Assembly: GCA_910589145.1 (NCBI GenBank)
Contig: CAJUSD010000040.1
Location: 1 to 23,308 of the forward strand
Reading direction: 5' to 3'
Length of the DNA: 23,308 nt
From: an uncultured Oscillospiraceae bacterium
Lineage (GTDB): Bacteria > Bacillota > Clostridia > Oscillospirales > Ruminococcaceae
How positions within the stretch are numbered: the stretch's first letter is position 1; each line of letters starts with the position of its first letter. The translations under genes and the position numbers were made by a program. Below, piece by piece: positions 17,242 through 23,308 of this stretch. The notes below the pieces were generated by a model. That model was not told where the DNA came from. It saw only the letters and a list, made by a program, of their open reading frames with translations, and searched no databases.

Positions 17242-18219
17242 ATGGGTACATTTCGTTATGCGGTATTGGGAGCCGCGAAAATCGGCGCGAAATTTTGTCA
17301 GGCGGCAGCCTTGATTGAGGGCTGCGAGGTCTGTGCAGTTGCCAGCAAAAGTCTGGAACGGGCAATACAGTTTGCCGAAAACAACAGCATCCAAAAAGCC
17401 TATGGCAGCTATGAGGAGCTGTTGGACAAGGAACATCCAGATTGTGCCTATATTGCTGTGACACCCCATGACCATTACCGTTTGGCAATGATGTGTGTGG
17501 AGCGCGGCATTCCTGTACTCTGTGAAAAGGCCATGTTTCAGAACAGTGCAGAGGCAGAAAGCCTGTATGCTGCCGCAAAGGAGCAGGGCGTTTTTGTCAT
17601 GGAAGCCATGTGGAGCCGTTTTCTGCCTGCCACAAAGCAGGTAAAGACCTGGCTTTCAGAGGACAGGATAGGGCTGCCGGAGATTTCCCAGATGTCCATT
17701 GGCTTTGCTGCTCCGCCAGGGGCAGAAAACCGTTATTTTAATCCCCAGGCAGGCGGTGGGGCGGCTAGGGACATTACGGTTTATGCCTATGAACTTACTA
17801 CATACATTTTGGATCAAAAAATCAAGAGAATGGCAGTTTCCGCAGTCCGGGGTGAAACAGGTGTAGATATCAACAATCATATATCTATTGATTTTGAGTA
17901 CACCCTGGCAGACCTTGCCACAAGCTTTGTGACAAAGATGGAATCCAGAATGGTGTTGTACGGAAGGAAAGGGAAAATCATATGGCCGGGTCCCCATCAC
18001 TCTTCCGAGTGTTTTCTGTATGACGGAACAGGGAACCTTGTGGAACATTTCATAGACCGGGAAACGAAAAACGGTTTCGTGTACGAGTTGGAAGAAACAA
18101 TCCGGTGCATCAGGGCGGGCCTTTTGGAAAGCCCTGTGGTTCCTTGGAAGGACACCTTGGAATGTTCAAGGCTGTTTGACAGGATAGACAGCTACTGCAA
18201 TAGTCCCACCATGCGGTAA
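17242..18219 (+). CDS. Gfo/Idh/MocA-family NAD(P)-dependent oxidoreductase
   Basis: A 325-residue cytoplasmic dehydrogenase of sugars or related polyols. The N-terminal Rossmann fold has VLGAAKIGAKF (8-18) in place of the usual GxGxxG and ends in the family signature CEKAM (94-98, equivalent to EKP), which carries the catalytic-site Lys96. The C-terminal alpha/beta domain includes GGGAARDITVYAYELT, the counterpart of the GGGxLxDxGxY segment. The group closest by appearance is the dihydrodiol-dehydrogenase-like branch; the substrate is unknown. ATG 17242 with AAAGGA 7 nt upstream is chosen over an upstream TTG at 17224. It is followed by its own terminator, so it is monocistronic. Confidence 0.85.
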   Translation: MGTFRYAVLGAAKIGAKFCQAAALIEGCEVCAVASKSLERAIQFAENNSIQKAYGSYEELLDKEHPDCAYIAVTPHDHYRLAMMCVERGIPVLCEKAMFQNSAEAESLYAAAKEQGVFVMEAMWSRFLPATKQVKTWLSEDRIGLPEISQMSIGFAAPPGAENRYFNPQAGGGAARDITVYAYELTTYILDQKIKRMAVSAVRGETGVDINNHISIDFEYTLADLATSFVTKMESRMVLYGRKGKIIWPGPHHSSECFLYDGTGNLVEHFIDRETKNGFVYELEETIRCIRAGLLESPVVPWKDTLECSRLFDRIDSYCNSPTMR

Positions 18220-18240
18220 TGGAATTCATTTTAAAGGTAA

Positions 18241-18286
18241 AAAGGCATTGGCAAAGCGTTCTATACGTTCCGCCAACGCCTTTTTC
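18241..18286 (+). terminator. Terminator of the oxidoreductase gene
   Basis: AAAGGC-TTGGC pairs with GCCAA-GCCTTT, with inner AGCG/CGTT pairing around TTCTATA, followed by TTTTTCTG. It lies about 20 bp after the stop codon. Confidence 0.8.
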
Positions 18287-18330
18287 TGTATTTGCCTGCC
18301 TTTTTGGAATCCTCTGCATATATGTTAAGG

Positions 18331-18345
18331 CTGCCAATATGGCAG
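18331..18345. promoter_or_regulatory. Short dyad upstream of the AraC-type gene
   Basis: CTGCCA-ATA-TGGCAG, a perfect 6-bp dyad about 115 bp before the start codon, may be a regulator site. A TATAAT at 18427-18432 is the best -10 box for the gene but lacks a clear -35, which would fit activator dependence. Confidence 0.3.
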
Positions 18346-18459
18346 TACATGAACTGAATCAATTTTAAGAATCGTTTAGAGACAGATTTGGGCAAACGAG
18401 GACAGGATTTCGATGAAAAAATCAACTATAATGATCTTACACGGGGAGGGTTTAATAAA

Positions 18460-19347
18460 ATGCCGCTGCAGCTAATACAACAGGCAATATGCTATATGGA
18501 GGAACATCTTTATGAGGACATAAATTATATAGAAGTTGCAAAAAGCATACATATGTCCAACTATAATTTCCACCGGACATTCAGCTTTATTACAGGAATG
18601 ACGGCAAATGAGTACATCAGGAACCGGCGGCTTACATTAGCAGCCCAGGAATTGCAGGCGACAGATATCTCGGTGATTGACGCTGCATATAAGTATGGTT
18701 ATGAAACCCCCGAAAGTTTTTCCAAAGCTTTTTCGCGGTTCCATGGCTCAACCCCGAAGCAGGCAAAACAAAAGGGTGCAAGGCTTCATTTATTTAATCC
18801 CCTTGTGATAAAAATTATATTGGAAGGCGGCAGTATTATGGATTACAGAATGGAACACACAGGGCCCCAGCGGTTTCTTGCACTGGCAAAGTCTTTTCCA
18901 AATGAAATTGCCAATGATGACAATGACCACAGTATCCCCGATTTTTGGGATGAATGTAATGAAAAAAATTTGATTCAGCCAATGAAGCAGCTCCGGGCAG
19001 AAGGGAAAAAAGATCTGTACGGATTATGCAGCCCAACAAAAGAGAATGAATCCTGTTTTGACTATGGGATTGGCATTTTAATCGATGAGGATACCGATGT
19101 TACAGCATTAGAGCAATTTACAAGCAGCGGTTATTCTATCTGGAACACAGAACCCAATGATTACGCTGTGTTTGAATGTTTTGGTTCTGACAGCGGCTGT
19201 TTGGGAGAGACATGGAGCAGGTTTTTTAAAGAATTTGTTCCGCAAACAGGATATATGCAGACAGACGATTCCGACTTTGAAATATATTTTGAGAGGGGCA
19301 GAAAGGGCTTATTTTGTGAACTGTGGGTTCCTGTTAAGAAGAATTAA
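18460..19347 (+). CDS. AraC-family regulator with GyrI-like effector domain
   Basis: A 295-residue regulator with the DNA-binding domain first. Residues about 5-105 hold the two AraC helix-turn-helix motifs (YIEVAKSIHMSNYNFHRTF; then IDAAYKYGYETPESFSKAFSRFHGSTPKQAK, the conserved second HTH). Residues about 125-295 are a GyrI-like/integron-associated effector-binding domain of the kind that binds small hydrophobic or cationic ligands, as in Rob and SoxS-like fusions. ATG 18460 has GGGGAGG upstream; the frame is open to a TTG at 18388, but the domain begins right after 18460. It stands alone between two terminators, so its target may be elsewhere. Confidence 0.87.
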   Translation: MPLQLIQQAICYMEEHLYEDINYIEVAKSIHMSNYNFHRTFSFITGMTANEYIRNRRLTLAAQELQATDISVIDAAYKYGYETPESFSKAFSRFHGSTPKQAKQKGARLHLFNPLVIKIILEGGSIMDYRMEHTGPQRFLALAKSFPNEIANDDNDHSIPDFWDECNEKNLIQPMKQLRAEGKKDLYGLCSPTKENESCFDYGIGILIDEDTDVTALEQFTSSGYSIWNTEPNDYAVFECFGSDSGCLGETWSRFFKEFVPQTGYMQTDDSDFEIYFERGRKGLFCELWVPVKKN

Positions 19348-19392
19348 GAGTAAGATTAAATAAAACCTTTCCAAAACGAAAGTAAAATAAAA

Positions 19393-19434
19393 GACGTTGA
19401 CGGAGCATTCCACACGCTCTGTCAACGTCCTTTT
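19393..19434. terminator. Bidirectional terminator between AraC-type gene and glyS
   Basis: GACGTTGAC (19393-19401) pairs with GTCAACGTC (19421-19429), with inner GAGC/GCTC. CTTTTCTG follows on the plus strand and TTTTATTTTA on the minus strand, so it serves both converging genes. Confidence 0.85.
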
Positions 19435-19451
19435 CTGTATCTTGTTACCTT

Positions 19452-20828
19452 CTAAAACTGAACCTTTTCTTCCAGATATGCTTCCAGTTTGTCAATCCCA
19501 ATGCGTTCCTGGGCCATGGTATCACGGTCGCGGACAGTTACGCAGTGGTCATTCTGGGAATCAAAGTCGTAAGTGATGCAGATCGGGGTTCCAATCTCGT
19601 CCTGGCGGCGGTAGCGTTTCCCAATAGAGCCGGTATCATCGTAATCCACCATAAACTTTTTGGAAAGCTGTTCGTAAATCTTCCCGGCATCCTCTCCAAG
19701 TTTCTTGGACAGAGGCAGTACACATGCCTTGAATGGCGCAAGGGCAGGATGCAGCCTCAGCACAACGCGGGAATCCTTTTCATCCAGCTTTTCCTCGTCG
19801 TAGGCGTCGCAGAGCAACGCCAGAACCATGCGCTCCACGCCAACAGACGGCTCCACTACATAAGGGATATACTTCTCGTTTGTCTCTGGGTCGAAGTATT
19901 CCAGACCCTTGCCGGAATGCTCCTGGTGCCTGGAAAGGTCGTAATTGGTACGATCTGCAATACCCCACAGCTCGCCCCAGCCGAAGGGGAACAGGTACTC
20001 CACGTCTGTGGTGGCCTTGGAGTAGAAGGACAGCTCCTCCGGCTCGTGATCCCTTAGGCGGAGGTTTTCCTCTTTCAATCCCAGGGATTTCAGGAAGTTT
20101 TCACAGTAACTTCTCCAATACCGGAACCATTCCAGATCAGTATCAGGTTTGCAGAAGAATTCCATCTCCATCTGCTCAAATTCCCGGACGCGGAAAATAA
20201 AGTTGCCGGGGGTGATTTCGTTGCGGAAGGACTTTCCGATCTGTGCAATACCAAAGGGAAGCTTTTTCCGGGAAGTGCGCTGGACGTTGGCAAAGTTGAC
20301 GAAGATGCCCTGGGCAGTTTCAGGGCGAAGGTAAATTTCGCTCTTTGCATCCTCGGTTACGCCCTGGAAGGTCTTGAACATCAGGTTGAACTGGCGGATG
20401 TCAGTAAAGTTTTCACTGCCGCACTCCGGGCATTTGATGTGGTTTTCCCGGATGTAGTCTACCATTTGCTGGTTTGTCCAGCCGTCAGCAGCCTTTCCGG
20501 TTGCATCTTCTATCAGTTTATCGGCGCGGTGGCGGGTTTTGCAGTCTTTGCAGTCCATCAGAGGGTCGGAAAAGCCCCCTACATGGCCGGTGGCAACCCA
20601 CACCTGCGGGTTCATCAGGATTGCACTGTCCATCCCTACATTATAAGGGGATTCCTGGACGAACTTTTTCCACCAAGCGCGTTTGACGTTGTTTTTGAAT
20701 TCCACTCCCAATGGACCATAGTCCCAGCTGTTGGACAAACCGCCGTAAATTTCGGAGCCTGCATAGACAAAGCCCCGGTTTTTACAGAGGGTGACGATTT
20801 GGTCCATGGTCTTTTCGGTGTTTTTCAT
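19452..20828 (-). CDS. glyS: Glycyl-tRNA synthetase, dimeric type
   Basis: A 458-residue class II enzyme (alpha-2 GlyRS) that charges tRNA-Gly in the cytoplasm. An N-terminal motif (GFVYAGSEIYGGLSNSWDYGPLG) is typical. A Cys cluster (CKDCKTRHRADK near 93-104; CPECGSE near 133-139) may bind zinc. Motif 2 is FRNEITPGNFIFRVREFEQMEMEFF and motif 3 PSVGVERMVLALL; the C-terminal anticodon-binding domain is about 360-458. The length matches the family. AGGAGG lies about 9 nt before the ATG. A 17-bp-spaced promoter and a leader of only about 65 nt leave no room for a T-box. Single housekeeping gene. Some annotations call this gene glyQS. Confidence 0.95.
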   Translation of the reverse strand: MKNTEKTMDQIVTLCKNRGFVYAGSEIYGGLSNSWDYGPLGVEFKNNVKRAWWKKFVQESPYNVGMDSAILMNPQVWVATGHVGGFSDPLMDCKDCKTRHRADKLIEDATGKAADGWTNQQMVDYIRENHIKCPECGSENFTDIRQFNLMFKTFQGVTEDAKSEIYLRPETAQGIFVNFANVQRTSRKKLPFGIAQIGKSFRNEITPGNFIFRVREFEQMEMEFFCKPDTDLEWFRYWRSYCENFLKSLGLKEENLRLRDHEPEELSFYSKATTDVEYLFPFGWGELWGIADRTNYDLSRHQEHSGKGLEYFDPETNEKYIPYVVEPSVGVERMVLALLCDAYDEEKLDEKDSRVVLRLHPALAPFKACVLPLSKKLGEDAGKIYEQLSKKFMVDYDDTGSIGKRYRRQDEIGTPICITYDFDSQNDHCVTVRDRDTMAQERIGIDKLEAYLEEKVQF

Positions 20829-20898
20829 TTTTGGATACCTCCTAAATATCTGACAGCCGCGGCAGTGGCTTTGTCACGGCGGATTTGGTATATCCACT

Positions 20899-20927
20899 AT
20901 TGTAATATCTGGGGACTGGAAAGTCAA
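20899..20927 (-). promoter_or_regulatory. Promoter of glyS
   Basis: On the minus strand TTGACT (20922-20927) and TACAAT (20899-20904) are 17 bp apart. The short leader can form a small hairpin (TGACA-AGCC / GGCT-GTCA) before the ribosome site. Confidence 0.7.
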
Positions 20928-20967
20928 GGAAGTTCTTTCAGAATCGCACAACTATAAGAATCATAAA

Positions 20968-22371
20968 CTAATAGAGAAAATCCTCCATATTCTCTAAAAT
21001 ATCCTCAACATCCCACCGATAGCCAGAATATACCTTTTCATCTATTGTTTTAGGGAAGGGAAATATCTTGAAATATCCTTGAGCCTGTCCATAAGAATCC
21101 CGTGGGCTGGCCCAGGCAACATAATGGGAATTGGTTCCTTGGTTATACTCTGCATTTTTCCAGGTCATATAGTATAGCTGTATCGCCTGTTTATTGATCC
21201 CATATTTCCCGGTAACAATATTAAATGCTCTGTTGTCAAATAACATATAATTTTCATCTATTAAGTAAACTTTAGCACGATAGATGGGAATATATGCTCC
21301 TGAAGGTTCTTCCATTTCTGGGAAAGAAATGTTATGAAGAATAAAGTCATCCGGGGAGGCACGCCAGAACTTATAATTTTCATATTCTAGGTTGTAAGGA
21401 GAATAGGAAAGATATATAGAGTTTCCATCCATAGCAGCATCCGAAAAAAGCATACCGGGATAGGGATATTGGACACCATTTTGATCCAGATATCCAACAT
21501 GAAATAAAAGCCCATTTTTCGGTGAAGAAGGGGTACGATAAAAGAACAGGCAGGCATTTGTACAATTAGATGCCCAAACATAACCATCTTCAAAATTTTT
21601 GCCAATACAGGTAAGTTTGTTTTTAGAAGGTACAAAATAATATAGTTCTGTATGTGAAGTAAGTCCTTCATTTTCGTACCATCTAAGCGATAGAAAAATC
21701 AAATCATCATTGATACAGTTAGCATTTACAGAAGCAGCAGGCTTGATAGAAACTGGTTCCCCATCTAAAGAAAAGAAAAAATCCCCATCTTTATCCTGAG
21801 AAACATCAAGCGGAGGAATTTGCAGGAGAATATTGCCTTCTAAATCTAGCATAGTAACTCCGCTGAGATATTCTTGACCATCCTTTTCATATAAAAGAGG
21901 TTCGTAATAATAGTTTAGATTAATAGGATGAGGGACATCATAGAGAGAGGACTCCAAAATAAAAATGCGATTAGAAGCAGCTAAAAGATTATATTTTTCA
22001 GGAAGCTGAGAACTGTCAAAAGGGACAGATCGTAGGAATTGATTGTCCAAGCCGTAAAAATCCAGCATAGAATCATGACAGAAGACAAATTCCTGGCCAC
22101 CTTTTACCCAACCATATAACTGTCTTTGGGCGTTGGTATAATGCCATCCGTTTTCCAGCATTTGGGGGATGGGGCCATTTTCAACTTCAGAAGGGTTTTC
22201 AGAGGAGGCTTGAGAAGAAACAGAGGGTGAGACAGAATCAGAAGAGCTTTGAACAGGCTGGGCAGAAGAGGATAAAGAACTTTGTCCCAGCTGGCTAGAC
22301 GGAACTTCCCTAGTACAGCCAAATAGAAAAAGACTGGAACATAGAATGGATAATGTCTTTAGATAATTCAT
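20968..22371 (-). CDS. Lipoprotein of unknown function, downstream tandem copy
   Basis: A 467-residue predicted surface lipoprotein. The signal peptide ends in the lipobox LFGC with lipidated C19, then a Ser/Gln/Pro-rich linker (about 22-66). The globular part has repeated aromatic-rich strands, for example YEPLLYEKDGQEYLSGV, MLDLEGNILLQIPPLDVSQ, ELYYFVPSKNKLTCIGK, YLDQNGVQYPYPGMLFSDAAMD and YMLFDNRAFNIVTGKYG, which suggest a beta-propeller-like fold; this is inference. No family is recognised. ATG 22371 has GAGG 10 nt upstream and lies inside the 3' end of the paralogous upstream gene in another frame (62-bp overlap), so translation may be coupled. Confidence 0.78.
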   Translation of the reverse strand: MNYLKTLSILCSSLFLFGCTREVPSSQLGQSSLSSSAQPVQSSSDSVSPSVSSQASSENPSEVENGPIPQMLENGWHYTNAQRQLYGWVKGGQEFVFCHDSMLDFYGLDNQFLRSVPFDSSQLPEKYNLLAASNRIFILESSLYDVPHPINLNYYYEPLLYEKDGQEYLSGVTMLDLEGNILLQIPPLDVSQDKDGDFFFSLDGEPVSIKPAASVNANCINDDLIFLSLRWYENEGLTSHTELYYFVPSKNKLTCIGKNFEDGYVWASNCTNACLFFYRTPSSPKNGLLFHVGYLDQNGVQYPYPGMLFSDAAMDGNSIYLSYSPYNLEYENYKFWRASPDDFILHNISFPEMEEPSGAYIPIYRAKVYLIDENYMLFDNRAFNIVTGKYGINKQAIQLYYMTWKNAEYNQGTNSHYVAWASPRDSYGQAQGYFKIFPFPKTIDEKVYSGYRWDVEDILENMEDFLY

Positions 22372-23308
22372 TTTTTAAAACCTCATCAACCGTATCAAAT
22401 CTATTAAATATATTGTCAACTTGTATTTTAGGCAACGGCAGAATTTTAAAATAGTGGAAGTAGCCATGATTGGAGCCTTCCTGGTAATAAAGGTCAGCCC
22501 ATGCTACATAATGGGAAACAGCCCCATAATTCATGTCTAAATGATTCCAGGTCATATGGAAGAGCTGTATAGCTTGTTCATCCGTCCCATATTCCCCGGT
22601 GACAATATTAAATGCCCTGTTATCAAATAACATATAATTTTCATTTATTAAGTGAACTTTAGCCCGATAGGTGGGGATATATGCAGCTGAAGGCTCAGCC
22701 ATTTCAGGAAAAGGAATAGAATAAAGAATAAAGTCATCAGAAGAAGTACGCCAGAATTCATAGTTTTCATATGGTTGACGGTAAGGATAATAAGAAAGGA
22801 ATATAGAATTTCTATCCATAGCAGCATCCGAAAAAATCATACCAGGGTAAGGATATTGGACACCGTTTTGATCCAAATATCCCATACGACGTCCCATAAA
22901 GCTGTCATCCAACAAACGATAGAAGAAAATGCAAGCATTTGTATGGTTAGAAGCCCATAGAAAACCTTCCTGAAAATCTTTGCCAATACAGGTAAGCTTG
23001 TTTTTGGATGGTACAAAATAATAAAGTTCTGTATGTGATGTAGCGTCTAGTTCATTATCTTTCCTTTCATACCAATTAAGTGATAGAAAAATCAAATCAT
23101 CATTTACACAGGTAACATGAATGGAAGCAGGTTTGACAGAAACCGGTTCTCCATCTGAAAAAAAGTGGAAGTCCCCGTCTTCATTCTGGGAAACGTCAAG
23201 AGGAGGAATTTGCAGGAGAATATTGCCCTCTAAATCTAACATAGTAACTCCGCTGAGATATTCCTGACCACCCTTTTCATATAGAAGCGGCTCATAATAG
23301 TTGCTATT
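22310..23308 (-). CDS. Paralogous lipoprotein, 5' end outside window
   Basis: A partial gene: the frame is open through the right edge, so the N-terminus (signal peptide and linker by analogy) lies beyond 23308. The 332 visible residues align along nearly their whole length with the downstream copy at a constant offset of about 1390 bp in the best-matching part, for example MLDLEGNILLQIPPLDVSQ identical and ELYYFVPSKNKLTCIGK identical. It has a small insertion (KDNELDATS) and a different C-terminus, SKDIIHSMFQSFSIWLY, read out of frame from the signal-peptide region of the next gene. Function unknown. Confidence 0.8.
   Translation of the reverse strand, partial: NSNYYEPLLYEKGGQEYLSGVTMLDLEGNILLQIPPLDVSQNEDGDFHFFSDGEPVSVKPASIHVTCVNDDLIFLSLNWYERKDNELDATSHTELYYFVPSKNKLTCIGKDFQEGFLWASNHTNACIFFYRLLDDSFMGRRMGYLDQNGVQYPYPGMIFSDAAMDRNSIFLSYYPYRQPYENYEFWRTSSDDFILYSIPFPEMAEPSAAYIPTYRAKVHLINENYMLFDNRAFNIVTGEYGTDEQAIQLFHMTWNHLDMNYGAVSHYVAWADLYYQEGSNHGYFHYFKILPLPKIQVDNIFNRFDTVDEVLKNELSKDIIHSMFQSFSIWLY

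Noticed and set aside
17108..17578. Minus-strand open frame of 156 codons opposite the oxidoreductase
   Set aside because: Shadow of the Gfo/Idh/MocA gene; low-complexity His/Pro/Arg composition typical of antisense frames.
19545..20200. Overlapping plus-strand frames of 170 and 155 codons opposite glyS
   Set aside because: Antisense shadows of a conserved housekeeping gene.
20829..20967. T-box leader for glyS
   Set aside because: The mapped promoter leaves only about 65 nt of leader, too short for a T-box, and no specifier or antiterminator sequence is visible.

Overview
The window looks like a chromosomal segment of a low-to-medium GC Gram-positive anaerobe of the class Clostridia, probably Lachnospiraceae. 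The support is gene content and gene form: a PHP/EndoQ-like domain fused to a UvrD helicase, a two-gene minimal SUF-type Fe-S system, a bacterial dimeric GlyRS, strong AGGAGG ribosome sites, TTGACA/TATAAT promoters and lipoproteins with a Gram-positive style Ser-rich linker. No rRNA, tRNA, CRISPR array or phage module was found. The genus is not resolved from sequence alone.

Layout. 1-3472: a terminator and the large minus-strand EndoQ-like/UvrD fusion gene. 3473-6588: a two-gene minus-strand operon for a SufC-like ATPase and a SufB/D-like scaffold, lying between two repeat-rich intergenic stretches. These hold two different short non-autonomous transposon-like elements (3705-3864 and 6016-6177), a dispersed repeat in inverted orientation, several hairpins and a possible recombinase remnant. 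6589-9837: a plus-strand operon of a Sel1-repeat protein, an OmpR-type response regulator and a histidine kinase, ending in a clear terminator. 10086-13265: a MATE-family exporter with a divergent LysR regulator and a convergent MerR/GyrI-like regulator. 13401-14546: a minus-strand group of a small membrane protein, an XRE repressor, a second membrane protein and a separate 50-residue gene. 14798-16822: a large lipoprotein gene. 17242-19347: a Gfo/Idh/MocA oxidoreductase and an AraC/GyrI-like regulator. 19452-20828: glycyl-tRNA synthetase. 20968-23308: two tandem paralogous lipoprotein genes, the upstream one cut by the window edge.

How the parts connect. The strongest local link is between the XRE operon and the lipoprotein gene at 14798-16822. 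Both have near-identical promoter/operator sequence (13 of 16 bases over the -35 region), and both proteins begin with a related motif (DExExHIxFRxQxN) ahead of the first hydrophobic segment. This suggests that a promoter plus N-terminal module was duplicated and joined to an unrelated lipoprotein, placing it under the same XRE-type repressor. Other points are an unannotated-size 50-aa gene at 13401-13553, a textbook 19-bp-spacer MerR promoter, and a 62-bp out-of-frame overlap between the tandem lipoprotein genes that gives the upstream copy a new C-terminus.

All calls rest on reading the sequence; no database search was run.
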